Source: Chthoniobacteraceae bacterium
GTDB taxonomy: Bacteria > Verrucomicrobiota > Verrucomicrobiia > Chthoniobacterales > Chthoniobacteraceae
Assembly: GCA_947476255.1 (NCBI GenBank)
Contig: CANJPY010000040.1
Span: forward strand, 1-42,023
DNA: 42,023 nucleotides
Reading direction: 5' to 3'
Shown here: positions 15,630-23,926 of the stretch, piece after piece
Layout: every line of letters begins with the position of its first letter
Numbering within the stretch: the first letter of the stretch is position 1
Notes under the pieces: model-generated
Told to the model about the DNA's origin: nothing
What the model saw: only the letters and a program-made list of their open reading frames with translations
Databases searched by the model: none
Made by a program: the position numbers and the translations under genes

Positions 15630-16880
15630 TCACACTGGCGGCTGCCACCAACGAATACGCACATACACGTAGTCACCCCGGGCAAGCACTCCCATGGCAA
15701 GGCGCGCCCCCCGCAGCACCCCCGAGTGCCACCCCCCCTCACTCATCCACTGGTGCAATACCAACGACTCCGAGAGCTCAAAAAAAGGGGCCTCAAAAAA
15801 CTCCCGCAGCTCGCTCAATCCAAAATCATCGTTCGCCCACCATTCCAAGCACACCGCGCCCCCCCCTCCCGACACAAGGGCCCGCCGCCAAGAGGCCCCC
15901 CAGGCAAACCCCTCCCAACGCTCAAACCTGAATTTATCCCCCTCCTCATAAACAGGCTCCTCCCCCAGAGCCTCCTCAAAATAGCGCACCACCGCCTTCA
16001 GCGACGGCGGCACCCTGCTCCGGGAAGCCTCCACTTCCATCGGTGCATCCTTCTCCAAAGCCCCTTGGGCTGGAAAACACCCCTCGTCCTGAAACGAAAC
16101 CTGAAACGAAACCTGAAACGAAACCTGAAACGCAACGGAATTGAAGCCCCCCAAATACCTGGGCGTGACCATGGAGCGTTTCCCGGGAAAATTACCGGGC
16201 ACCAATCCCGCCACTGCGGGAACCCGCAATCCCGCCACTGCGGGAACGTTCAATCCACCCACAGAAGGCGCGCAACGGCCCGCCCCCGCCCCCTCTACAG
16301 CCCCAAAAGGGTGTGAATGGCACCACGCCTCAAAAGTTCCAAACCCGAGCCGCCCCCGCGGGCCACGGCGCGCTCTGGATGCATTCCCCCCGCGTGAGGC
16401 GATTGCCCAGCCTGCTTCCCCCCACGCTGTGTCCCCCCACCCTGCGGCGAGGGAATCCCGAGCCCCCGCCCGTCCCTTCTCCGATGCACAGGTCCAAGCC
16501 CCAGCCCCAGCGTCGTCACCTCTGCATCGCACTCTTGGTCCTCCTTCAAAACCTCCCTCAAAACCTCCTCCAACAGGCTCCGCCCAAGCGCCCAGAATAC
16601 CCGTCCACAAAACCAAAAGCCCCCTGCTCCAGCCTCCCCAAAAACGCCACCCACCCCTCGCCCAAACAAAGGGCCCCGCGCATAGACCGCTTGTCAGCAA
16701 TCCCCCGAACACCCCCTTCCGCCACGACCCTGTCCACGCTGTCCACGCTGTCCACGCTGTCCACGCTGTCCATGCTGTCCATGCTGTCCATGCTGGTCGC
16801 AAGATCGATTCCCCAATGCGGGATTCCCCCACGCGTCCTCCCGCCCCTGAGCTGCCACCGCCAAGGTTTTCGGTCTCCAT
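15630..16880 (-). CDS. Trp/Gly-rich protein with four internal tandem-repeat arrays, function unknown
   Basis: From ATG 16880, preceded by GGAGGAGGGGG five bases away (one of the best ribosome binding sites in the window), this frame stays open for 416 residues. The N-terminal two thirds are low-complexity and unusually rich in Trp, Gly, Ala and Arg. They hold (AWT)x7 at about 30-50, FEGG repeats near 103-113, a VPAVAGL pair near 211-226 and (FQVS)x4 near 249-264. The last 130 residues look like a folded domain: PPSLKAVVRYFEEALGEEPV, then FRFERWEGFAW, SELREFFEAPFFELSESLVL and YVYVRIRWW. All four arrays have units divisible by three, and codons are G-rich at position 1, which argues for real coding. 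I recognise no family. The other two frames are interrupted by stops. It is divergent from dacA-like across 232 bp. Confidence 0.58.
   Translation of the reverse strand: METENLGGGSSGAGGRVGESRIGESILRPAWTAWTAWTAWTAWTAWTAWTGSWRKGVFGGLLTSGLCAGPFVWARGGWRFWGGWSRGLLVLWTGILGAWAEPVGGGFEGGFEGGPRVRCRGDDAGAGAWTCASEKGRAGARDSLAAGWGDTAWGEAGWAIASRGGNASRARRGPRGRLGFGTFEAWCHSHPFGAVEGAGAGRCAPSVGGLNVPAVAGLRVPAVAGLVPGNFPGKRSMVTPRYLGGFNSVAFQVSFQVSFQVSFQDEGCFPAQGALEKDAPMEVEASRSRVPPSLKAVVRYFEEALGEEPVYEEGDKFRFERWEGFAWGASWRRALVSGGGGAVCLEWWANDDFGLSELREFFEAPFFELSESLVLHQWMSEGGWHSGVLRGARLAMGVLARGDYVYVRIRWWQPPV
16088..16135 (-). repeat. 12-bp in-frame tandem repeat, 4 copies (FQVS)
   Basis: On the plus strand the unit CCTGAAACGAAA occurs at 16088-16099, 16100-16111 and 16112-16123, and with one change at 16124-16135. 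In the minus-strand gene it encodes repeated Phe-Gln-Val-Ser. Confidence 0.93.
16203..16247 (-). repeat. 24-bp in-frame repeat, nearly 2 copies (VPAVAGL)
   Basis: A 21-bp block at 16203-16223 recurs identically at 16227-16247, so the period is 24. It encodes VPAVAGLR then VPAVAGLV in the Trp-rich protein. CCCGC and GCGGG inside each unit could also fold as a small hairpin. Confidence 0.85.
16540..16571 (-). repeat. 12-bp in-frame repeat, about 2.6 copies (FEGG)
   Basis: The unit CCTCC-T/C-TCAAAA occurs at 16540-16551 and 16552-16563, with a partial copy after it. It encodes Phe-Glu-Gly-Gly in the Trp-rich protein. Confidence 0.75.
16730..16792 (-). repeat. 9-bp in-frame tandem repeat, 7 copies (AWT)
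   Basis: The unit CTGTCCACG occurs four times (16730-16765) and its variant CTGTCCATG three times (16766-16792). The C/T change is synonymous (GCG/GCA) in the Ala-Trp-Thr frame, which supports that frame being translated. Confidence 0.95.
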
Positions 16881-17112
16881 AATATCCCCCTCCTCCCCCT
16901 TGCTACGTAGAAAGGGACGGCAAAGCCTTATTAAAACGCTCCAATTTTTTGAATTGCTTGAATATGAATAAGCTTCGCCCAAAAAATACCGGCCTTTCGC
17001 GCCGCCAGTTCTCGCATCTTCCAAACACAGTTTGAAACAAACCCTAGAAAACTTTGCGAGTGCCGCTTGCCATATAGACTCCACTCATCTTACTTGCTGC
17101 TTTTTCTCCTCC

Positions 17113-18051
17113 ATGAGACGTCCCTTATTTCACCAAGTCTTTTTCCTACTCACCGCTGGCGCACTACTCCTCGCCTCCGCAGAAGCCTCTGCCGAGACCC
17201 CGCCCCCAAGCAAGGGGACCGTATTCTCAGCAAAGGCGAAGCGGAAAAGAAAAGCAGCCCGACGGCCCGCGCCCATGACCAAGGAGACGCCCGGAGGCAT
17301 TCCACGCATCCATGCGGCGTCCGCCATTTTAATCGACGCTCAATCGGGCCGGGTTTTGCACAGCGTCAATCCAGATCAGGAACGCGCCGTGGCAAGCACG
17401 CAAAAGCTCATGACGGCTCTACTTGTGGCGGAGGCCGGCGGCCTGGATAAGACGGTGCGAGTGGAAGCCAGCGATACGTGGGCAGAGCCGTCCAAGCTCG
17501 ACATCAAAGTAGGCGAGGTTTATCGGAAAAGCGACCTGCTGAGGATTTTACTTGTTAAAAGCATGAATGATGTTGCGCGCGCCCTTGCACGAGACAACGC
17601 AGGCAGCGTGGAAGCTTTCGCAAAAAAAATGAACGCCAAGGCGGAGCAACTCGGGATGAAAAACTCCCACTTTGTGAACCCCAATGGGCTTCCGGCCGAA
17701 GGCCAGCATTCCTGCGCGCGCGACATGGCAAAGCTGGCAGCCGCCGCCTACAAGGTAAAAGCCATCCGAGAAATCGTTTGCCTCAAGGAACTTCAATGGC
17801 AGCATCCAAACGGGCAGGTCAGTGATTTCCACAATACAAACCGGGTGCTTTCGAGCTTAAAAGCCTGCAACGGAATGAAAACCGGGTATACCCAAGCCGC
17901 CGGCTTCTGCCTTGTTTCCAGCGCTTCGGCCGGCAGCAAAGATGTCATTTCCGTGGTGCTTGGCGACGCCAAGGAATTCGTCTGGAACGACTCCCAGCGC
18001 CTGCTCGAATGGGGCCTCAACCCGGACGCGCAAACCGCCCGCACCCCCTGA
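17113..18051 (+). CDS. D-alanyl-D-alanine carboxypeptidase (peptidase family S11, DacA-like PBP)
   Basis: A periplasmic low-molecular-weight penicillin-binding protein that trims the terminal D-Ala from peptidoglycan stem peptides. From ATG 17113 it has 312 residues and a signal peptide (MRRPLFHQVFFLLTAGALLL, ending ASAEASA). A basic linker (KAKRKRKAARR, about 41-51) precedes the catalytic domain. The catalytic Ser95 is in ASTQKLM (SxxK), SMN is at 150-152 and KTG at 256-258, so all three active-site motifs are intact. It ends soon after the catalytic domain, with no C-terminal amphipathic anchor, so it may be soluble. It precedes bioF by 14 nt. There is no obvious ribosome binding site upstream of the ATG. 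Confidence 0.93.
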   Translation: MRRPLFHQVFFLLTAGALLLASAEASAETPPPSKGTVFSAKAKRKRKAARRPAPMTKETPGGIPRIHAASAILIDAQSGRVLHSVNPDQERAVASTQKLMTALLVAEAGGLDKTVRVEASDTWAEPSKLDIKVGEVYRKSDLLRILLVKSMNDVARALARDNAGSVEAFAKKMNAKAEQLGMKNSHFVNPNGLPAEGQHSCARDMAKLAAAAYKVKAIREIVCLKELQWQHPNGQVSDFHNTNRVLSSLKACNGMKTGYTQAAGFCLVSSASAGSKDVISVVLGDAKEFVWNDSQRLLEWGLNPDAQTARTP

Positions 18052-18065
18052 ACGAGCACGCTTCC

Positions 18066-19244
18066 ATGCGGGACGAACTCGCAGAGCAACTTAGAATGCT
18101 CGAGAGCAAGTCTCTCCGCCGGGCACTCAAGGCTCCCATTGCGAATTTGTCCGCTTCTCACAACGCCGGACGGGCGTTGGTTAATTTTGGCTCAAACGAT
18201 TATCTTAGCCTTGCAAACGAGCGTTTTATAGCCGAAGCGGCGGAGGATGCCGTCCGCCGTTACGGCACGGGTTCCGCGGCTTCTCGGCTGATTTACGGAA
18301 ACCATGCGCCGCATACAGAACTGGAGCAGGCCATTGCCGCATGGAAAGGGACTGAAGCTGCACTCGCCTTTTCCAGCGGCTATGCCACCGCGCTCGGCAC
18401 CATTCCAGCCTTGATGGGTCCTGAGGACGTGGTGATTTTAGACAAACTCTGCCACGCTTGTATTATTGATGGAACCCGTCTTTCGGGAGCAGTGCTTCGG
18501 GTTTTTCCCCACAACAACCTTGAGCGCCTGGAGAGCCATCTCCAGTGGGCCCGAAAACGCGCTCCAAAAGGGCGCGTTCTTGTCGTGACCGAAAGCGTTT
18601 TTAGTATGGATGGAGACTTGGCGCCCCTTGCTCAAATTGTGGCGTTAAAAGAACGCTACGGCGCCTGGCTTCTTGTGGACGAGGCTCATGCCGCAGGCGT
18701 GTTTGGCCCCACAGGCGGAGGACTTGCAGAGGCCCTTGGATTGGGCGCGCACATCGAAATCCAAATGGGTACACTCAGCAAAGGACTTGGCTGTTCAGGG
18801 GGCTATATCTGCGGAGCTGGCGTCCTGATCGAATTCCTCATCAACAAAGCGCGCAGTCTGATTTTTTCAACGGCGCCCCCGCCCGCAAACGCCGCTGCTG
18901 CTGCCGCGGCTGTCCGCTGGATGCCCTCCGTGGAGGCACAGGAACGCCGCAGACTGCTTTGGAACAATGTCGCTCACTACCGCGCACTCCTGTCGGAATT
19001 TTGTACGGCGCACAGCCCCATCGTCCCGGTGCTTGTCGGTGAAAATTCACAGGCCTTGCGGCTGAGTGACGCGTTGCTTTTCAACGGGTTTCTTGCGCCG
19101 GCGATTCGTTATCCGACAGTACCACAGAAGCAGGCGCGGATCAGAATCACACTCAGCGCAAAACACTCAGAGCAAGAGATCGCGCGTCTGACAAAATTCC
19201 TGCGTGAAGAACTTCAAAAAACAAAAGCCGCGGAGGAGCCGTAG
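18066..19244 (+). CDS. bioF: 8-amino-7-oxononanoate synthase (alpha-oxoamine synthase family)
   Basis: A PLP enzyme that condenses pimeloyl-thioester with L-alanine, the first step of the biotin ring pathway. From ATG 18066 it has 392 residues. Motifs: NFGSNDYLSLA (about 40-50), YGTGSAASRLIYGNH, FSSGYATALG, LVDEAHAAGVFGP with Asp205 and His208, and the PLP lysine K239 in MGTLSKGLG. The C-terminal APAIRYPTVPQKQARIRITL is typical of BioF. No other biotin gene is in the window, so a related oxoamine synthase making another product cannot be excluded, but the closest visual match is BioF. It is 14 nt from the upstream carboxypeptidase gene and convergent with hppA; its 3' end overlaps the hppA terminator. 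Confidence 0.9.
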   Translation: MRDELAEQLRMLESKSLRRALKAPIANLSASHNAGRALVNFGSNDYLSLANERFIAEAAEDAVRRYGTGSAASRLIYGNHAPHTELEQAIAAWKGTEAALAFSSGYATALGTIPALMGPEDVVILDKLCHACIIDGTRLSGAVLRVFPHNNLERLESHLQWARKRAPKGRVLVVTESVFSMDGDLAPLAQIVALKERYGAWLLVDEAHAAGVFGPTGGGLAEALGLGAHIEIQMGTLSKGLGCSGGYICGAGVLIEFLINKARSLIFSTAPPPANAAAAAAAVRWMPSVEAQERRRLLWNNVAHYRALLSEFCTAHSPIVPVLVGENSQALRLSDALLFNGFLAPAIRYPTVPQKQARIRITLSAKHSEQEIARLTKFLREELQKTKAAEEP

Positions 19245-19263
19245 CACAGCCCTTTTCCGCGGC
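19216..19263 (-). terminator. Rho-independent terminator for hppA, overlapping the bioF 3' end
   Basis: Read on the minus strand, GCCGCGG (19263-19257) pairs with CCGCGGC (19233-19227) across a loop of 23 nt that can itself pair partly. It is followed by TTTTGTTTTTT (19226-19216). Stem plus T-run is a good intrinsic terminator shape, 27 nt past the hppA stop. The 3' arm and T-run lie within the last codons of bioF on the other strand. Confidence 0.75.
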
Positions 19264-19289
19264 ATTCGTTGCTGATTTGATTTTCTGGA

Positions 19290-21383
19290 TTAAAAGAAAA
19301 TCGGGATCACCAAAATGGCCACAATATTGGCCACCTTAATCATGGGATTGATGGCCGGCCCGGAGGTGTCCTTGTACGGATCCCCTACGGTGTCACCAGT
19401 CACGGCAGCCGCATGTGCGGGAGAATGCTTCCCACCATGATTGCCTTCCTCGATGTATTTTTTGGCGTTGTCCCAGGCCCCTCCGCTGGAGGTCATCGAA
19501 AGGCCAATAAAAAGCCCTGTGACGATAGTGCCCACCAATAATCCACCAAGGACTGTTTTTCCAAGGGCAGGGATTGCCGCTACCACGACCACGAAGAGAA
19601 CGGGCAGCAGTGCAGGCACAATCATTTCCCGCAAAGCCGCTTTTGTCACGATGTCGACACACTTTCCGTACTCTGGCACTTCAAGTCCCTGAAGAATCCC
19701 GGGACGGGCTTTGAGTTGACGCCGCACCTCTTCGACAACAGCGCCCGCCGCACGTCCGACAGCATCCATACTGAATGCCGAGAACAAGAAGGGCAGCAAC
19801 CCCCCGAGGAACAAGCCTATGATGACCTTTGGATCATTTAAGGAGAAGTCCAAAGCCCCTGCAACAAGACGTCCAGCGGCCTCCAGATGGGCGCGCAATT
19901 CTTCCACATAAGTCCCGAACAAAACCACGGCAGCCAACCCCGCGGACGCAATCGCGTAGCCCTTTGTGACAGCCTTCATGGTGTTACCAACGGCATCCAA
20001 TTCATCGGTGATTTTCCGCACCTCGGAAGGAAGGCCGCTCATGACCGCGATTCCGCCGGCGTTGTCGGTAATCGGCCCAAAGGCGTCCAAGGAGATGACA
20101 ATACCCGCCATGGAAAGCATTGCCATAACGGCAACGGCAATCCCATAAAGACCTGCAAGTTCGTATGCGCCGAGAATCGAGGCCCCGATACAAAAAACGG
20201 GCATTGCGGTTGCATGCTGCCCCAGAGCAAGACCTGCGATGATGTTGGTTGCATGCCCAGTTTCCGAAGCCCGCGCGATACTGCGCACGGGCGAGTAATG
20301 GGTGGAGGTGTAGTAGTTCGTAATGGCAACGACCAAGCCGGTCATCACCAATCCAATAATCGACGCGCCATAAATGCGGGCCGGCGTCAGCAGAAGATCT
20401 CCCACTTGCATGCCTTCACCGAACAAAGACTGTGTCACCGGATAAAGGACAACAGCGGAAACAATGCCGGAGACACCAACACTGCTCATCAAAGCAGCTG
20501 AGGGAGCAAGTCTTGAGACGTTGACGAAGAAGATTCCGAGGATCGCGCCCAGAATAGAAATGCCTCCCAAAATGAAGGGAAACAACACCGCGTTTGGAAA
20601 TGCCTTCAAGGTGAGTCCTGCAATCAAAACGGCGCCAATCAAACTGACGGCATACGTCTCAAAAACATCCGCAGCCATGCCTGCACAATCTCCCACGTTG
20701 TCTCCCACATTGTCGGCAATGGTCGCCGGGTTCCTGGGATCATCTTCGTCAAGGTTGCTTTCGATCTTACCGACAAGATCTGCGCCGACATCCGCGGCCT
20801 TCGTGTAGATCCCGCCTCCCAAGCGTGCGAAAACACTAATCAAGCTGGAGCCAAGAGCCACACCGACAAGGCTTTTGAGGGCAACCTCATCGCCTAGCAT
20901 CCCAGCTACAGCCTTGTAAAAAAGCGCAGTCGAGAGCAAAGCCAACCCCACAACAAGGAGTCCAGTCACGGCCCCCCCGTTGAACGCGGCAACGAGCGCT
21001 GGATGACGTCCGGATATGGCGCCCTGGGCGGTACGTACATTTGCAAGAACGGCGACGCGCATCCCGATAAAACCAGCAGCCAACGAACACACTGCTCCGA
21101 GAAGGAACCCGAGAGCCAGAGGCACTCCCAGCTTCCAAAGCAAAAGAGCAAACAAAACGGCAGCGATCGAACCAATGGAAACGAGCTGTCGATTCAGATA
21201 CGCCTTTGCACCTTCCTCGATGGCGCCTGCGATTTCGCGCATCCGCGGGTTCTCAATGCGCACCTTCAAGATCGAGCCAATCAGCGCTACGGCGACGATG
21301 AGCCCGACAACGGCACAACCAATGACAACAGACATGCCTGAGGTCTCCAAGAAAGACGCGGCTAAAGGGGGATTCAAAATCAT
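19290..21383 (-). CDS. hppA: Membrane-bound proton-pumping pyrophosphatase, K+-independent type
   Basis: Couples pyrophosphate hydrolysis to proton transport across the membrane. It has 697 residues and about 16 membrane helices. The substrate site is visible: [16 protein letters not shown], then [20 protein letters not shown] (214-233), and near the C-terminus [18 protein letters not shown]. The diagnostic position after GNTM is Lys470 with Thr473 ([12 protein letters not shown]), the pattern of K+-independent enzymes; K+-dependent ones have Ala there. That makes an H+ pump more likely than a Na+ pump. Such enzymes recover energy from biosynthetic PPi and help under low energy. It is preceded by a 148-bp gap with an inverted repeat and followed by a good terminator, so it is probably the last gene of its unit or stands alone. 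Confidence 0.96.
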   Translation of the reverse strand: MILNPPLAASFLETSGMSVVIGCAVVGLIVAVALIGSILKVRIENPRMREIAGAIEEGAKAYLNRQLVSIGSIAAVLFALLLWKLGVPLALGFLLGAVCSLAAGFIGMRVAVLANVRTAQGAISGRHPALVAAFNGGAVTGLLVVGLALLSTALFYKAVAGMLGDEVALKSLVGVALGSSLISVFARLGGGIYTKAADVGADLVGKIESNLDEDDPRNPATIADNVGDNVGDCAGMAADVFETYAVSLIGAVLIAGLTLKAFPNAVLFPFILGGISILGAILGIFFVNVSRLAPSAALMSSVGVSGIVSAVVLYPVTQSLFGEGMQVGDLLLTPARIYGASIIGLVMTGLVVAITNYYTSTHYSPVRSIARASETGHATNIIAGLALGQHATAMPVFCIGASILGAYELAGLYGIAVAVMAMLSMAGIVISLDAFGPITDNAGGIAVMSGLPSEVRKITDELDAVGNTMKAVTKGYAIASAGLAAVVLFGTYVEELRAHLEAAGRLVAGALDFSLNDPKVIIGLFLGGLLPFLFSAFSMDAVGRAAGAVVEEVRRQLKARPGILQGLEVPEYGKCVDIVTKAALREMIVPALLPVLFVVVVAAIPALGKTVLGGLLVGTIVTGLFIGLSMTSSGGAWDNAKKYIEEGNHGGKHSPAHAAAVTGDTVGDPYKDTSGPAINPMIKVANIVAILVIPIFF

Positions 21384-21449
21384 AATAAAATTGGGGGCGA
21401 AAGAAGCGGAGAAGACTGCCTAGTTAGGGTGAAGTGCGCAAGCCGACAT

Positions 21450-21476
21450 TGTGAATGAAATAAAAAAGCATTCACA
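21450..21476. promoter_or_regulatory. Inverted repeat in the argF-hppA gap
   Basis: TGTGAATG (21450-21457) and CATTCACA (21469-21476) are perfect inverted 8-mers around an 11-nt A-rich centre. On the minus strand the T-run is in the loop, so it is not a standard terminator. It lies 55 nt past the argF stop and 67 nt before the hppA start. It may be a regulator site or a 5' leader hairpin of hppA. Confidence 0.4.
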
Positions 21477-21531
21477 GAAAATCCAACGCCACGCCGCCCA
21501 CGAGGCCCACGCTCTCCTTCTGCATGTTTAT

Positions 21532-22440
21532 TTAAGATCTGCGCGCGATGAGCTGGAGGATCGCCTTTTGCGCATGAAGTCGATTTTCAGCCTGGTCAAA
21601 CAGGGTCGCCGCGTGTGTCTCAAAGACTTCGCTCGTGATTTCTTTACCCCTGTACGCGGGAAGACAATGCATCACAAGTGCGCCGGGCTCGGCCGCCTCC
21701 ACGAGAGCCTCGTTAATCTGGTAAGGAGCCATGGCGCGGAGGCGCTCGGCCGCTTCTTCCTCCCTGCCCATGCTTACCCAGACGTCCGTGTACAAAACAT
21801 CTGCGCCATGCACAGCCTCTTGAGGATCCTCACACACAATAATTCTTCCCGTCTTGGCAGCCTGCTCCAAAATTGCCGGCTCCGGCTGGTATCCAGCAGG
21901 AGCTGCGATGCGCAGTTCGAAGTCCAGACGCGCTGCCGCCCAAATCCAGGAACGAGCCACATTGCAGGCTCCATCTCCGATGAAGCACACAGTACGGCCC
22001 TCGACGCCCCCGAGTTTTTCACGAATCGTCTGTAAATCCGCAAGGATCTGACAAGGGTGCTCGTCGTCTGTAAGAGCATTGATTGTTGGAATTTGAGAAT
22101 ATTCTGCAAAGACCTCCACGTCGGACTGCAAAAACGTGCGAATCACGGCGCCGTCGAGCATCCGCCCCATCACACGAGCAGTATCCTCAATGGGTTCGCC
22201 TCGTCCAAGTTGAATATCAGCGGAGGAGAGGAACATCACGCTGCCGCCAAGCTCACGAATGCCGACCTCAAAGGAAACACGAGTGCGGGTCGAAGACTTG
22301 CTGAAAATGAGAGCCCAACACTGGCCTTGGAGGGGCAGTTTATCATGCCGCCCCCTGGTCGCCTTCATTGTATCCGCAAGTTCGAGAATCTCGTAAATTG
22401 CTTCCCTCGTGAGGGATTCCATGGAGAGAAGATGCTTCAT
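21532..22440 (-). CDS. argF: Ornithine carbamoyltransferase
   Basis: Makes citrulline from ornithine and carbamoyl phosphate in arginine biosynthesis. It has 302 residues. Carbamoyl phosphate contacts are SSTRTRVSFE (about 53-62) and DDEHPCQILADL. The ornithine-side motif HCLPAYRGKEI is present, as is VWVSMGREEE. These identify an ornithine rather than aspartate carbamoyltransferase. An N-acetylornithine variant is unlikely because the HCLP segment is canonical. It lies 45 nt downstream of argD on the same strand; the two catalyse consecutive steps. Confidence 0.96.
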   Translation of the reverse strand: MKHLLSMESLTREAIYEILELADTMKATRGRHDKLPLQGQCWALIFSKSSTRTRVSFEVGIRELGGSVMFLSSADIQLGRGEPIEDTARVMGRMLDGAVIRTFLQSDVEVFAEYSQIPTINALTDDEHPCQILADLQTIREKLGGVEGRTVCFIGDGACNVARSWIWAAARLDFELRIAAPAGYQPEPAILEQAAKTGRIIVCEDPQEAVHGADVLYTDVWVSMGREEEAAERLRAMAPYQINEALVEAAEPGALVMHCLPAYRGKEITSEVFETHAATLFDQAENRLHAQKAILQLIARRS

Positions 22441-22485
22441 AGCAAAAAAGCGTTTGTCATTGTTGCGACGAGCCTGAGCGCCAGA

Positions 22486-23796
22486 TTAAAGAGCGCCCAA
22501 GACCGATGATAGAATACGCACCGCTTCATCCACATCGGCCGCCGTCACATTCAAGGGAGGCAACCAACGCAAAATATGGGTGCCGGAAGGGATCGTTAAA
22601 AGCCCAGCCTCGTGCAGCTTTTCCACCATAAAAATAGAGGGCGCCTTCCCGGGGGGCAAAGCGTGGCGCGTCCCGAAATCCGCCGCCAATTCAATGCCCA
22701 GCATCAACCCGACTCCGCGCACCTCGCGAATCCAGGGCGAGCACAGTGAACGCAAGGCGTTCAAGGCGTATTTTCCCAAGGTTCGCGCATTTTCTAAAAG
22801 ACGCTCATCCTCAATGATCGACAACACCTCCAAGGCACCGGCGCAAATCAGTGGGGTCCCTCCAAAGGTGGTTCCGTGGGTGCCTGGTCCCAGCAGGTCA
22901 CAAAGCGGCTTTACCTCTCCATTGCGAAGTTGAACCAACCTTGAACTCACCCATACCGCCCCGAGAGGAAATCCGCCCGCAATGCCCTTTGCCCAAGACA
23001 CTGCGTCGGGCTTCACATCTGGAGCCAAGGTGTCCCAACCATTCCAGTCACCGGTGCGACCGAGGCCACATTGAACCTCATCGAAGAGAAGAAGCATGGA
23101 GCGCCTGTCACACAGCGCACGCGCAGCGCGCAGATACTCTGGACTGACAGGGTGAATGCCCCCCTCCCCCTGAATGGGTTCGAACAAAACAGCCACAGTG
23201 CCACGTGCCTCTGCCGCTTCGTTGAGTGCAGTGATGTCGTTGAAAGGAATATGGCTGTAGCCCTCCACCATGGGCTCAAAACCCTTCTTCACCTTGTCCT
23301 GCCCCGTGGCCGCGATGCCTCCCAGCGTACGCCCATGAAAGGAGCCGTTCATCGTGATAATGCCACGCCGTAGCGGCGCCTCCGGATTGGATGTGCCGCC
23401 CATCGGGAGGGCAAACCCGTTGGCTTCATTGCCAAACTTACGCGAGAGCTTATAGAGCGCCTCGTTGGCCTCTGCCCCTGAGTTGCAGAAGAACACCTTG
23501 CCGGGAGCCCCAACGATTTCCACCAAACGCTTCGCGAGTTCCCCTTGAGGCCGAGTATAATACAAATTAGAGGTATGCACGAGTTGCCCGAGCTGCTGGC
23601 TCATGCGTGCCACCACCCGCGGATGGCAGTGTCCCAGCGAAGTCACGGCGATTCCCGCGCCGAAATCCAAATACTCGCGCCCGTCCTCATCCCAAACACG
23701 ACAGCCCTGCCCCCGCTCAATGCGAACGCCAAACCGGCCGTAAGTCGGAATGACATACTGATCGAAAAGCTCTAAGGTGGTTGGGCTGGCGCTCAT
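22486..23796 (-). CDS. argD: Acetylornithine aminotransferase
   Basis: PLP-dependent class III aminotransferase that makes N-acetylornithine from the semialdehyde in arginine biosynthesis; some members also act in lysine synthesis. From ATG 23796 it has 436 residues. Motifs: LDFGAGIAVTSLGHCHPRVV, FCNSGAEANEALYKLSRKFG, NGSFHGRTLGG, LFDEVQCGLGRTGDW and the PLP lysine in SWAKGIAGGFPLGAVW. It is longer than the usual 390-400 residues, partly from an insert before NGSFHG (about 15 residues around ALPMGGTSNPEAP). An in-frame GTG/ATG region 20 codons upstream is possible but lacks conserved residues. It is the first gene of the argD-argF pair. Confidence 0.93.
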   Translation of the reverse strand: MSASPTTLELFDQYVIPTYGRFGVRIERGQGCRVWDEDGREYLDFGAGIAVTSLGHCHPRVVARMSQQLGQLVHTSNLYYTRPQGELAKRLVEIVGAPGKVFFCNSGAEANEALYKLSRKFGNEANGFALPMGGTSNPEAPLRRGIITMNGSFHGRTLGGIAATGQDKVKKGFEPMVEGYSHIPFNDITALNEAAEARGTVAVLFEPIQGEGGIHPVSPEYLRAARALCDRRSMLLLFDEVQCGLGRTGDWNGWDTLAPDVKPDAVSWAKGIAGGFPLGAVWVSSRLVQLRNGEVKPLCDLLGPGTHGTTFGGTPLICAGALEVLSIIEDERLLENARTLGKYALNALRSLCSPWIREVRGVGLMLGIELAADFGTRHALPPGKAPSIFMVEKLHEAGLLTIPSGTHILRWLPPLNVTAADVDEAVRILSSVLGAL

Positions 23797-23926
23797 CGGA
23801 AAACGGTCAAATATAGCGGCTGTCCACGGTTTGGAAAGCAAAAGGACTCTCCCCAAAGGCGCCTCTTTTTAGAAGCCTCATGAGCCGGCACGTCCTCGTC
23901 CCGGAAAAGGAAACGCCTCGTTACTG

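Noticed and set aside
16295..16791. Other minus-strand frames in the Trp-rich gene with fairly protein-like stretches (VVAEGGVRGIADKRSM, EEVLREVLKEDQE)
   Set aside because: They are interrupted by stops, would need at least two frameshifts to join the C-terminal domain, and lack the ribosome site and G-first codon pattern of the open frame. A frameshifted gene is not fully excluded.
16141..16971. Long plus-strand open frame (276 codons) opposite the Trp-rich gene
   Set aside because: Composition is Pro/Ser/Ala-rich as expected antisense to a G-rich gene, there is no ribosome binding site, and it would conflict with the minus-strand gene that has a strong one.
21450..21476. ArgR operator
   Set aside because: Half-site spacing is wrong and the position is downstream of the arg genes.
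23857..23926. Terminator between double PilT and argD (AGGCGCCT followed by CTTTTT)
   Set aside because: The palindrome is only 4 bp per arm with no loop, too weak to call.
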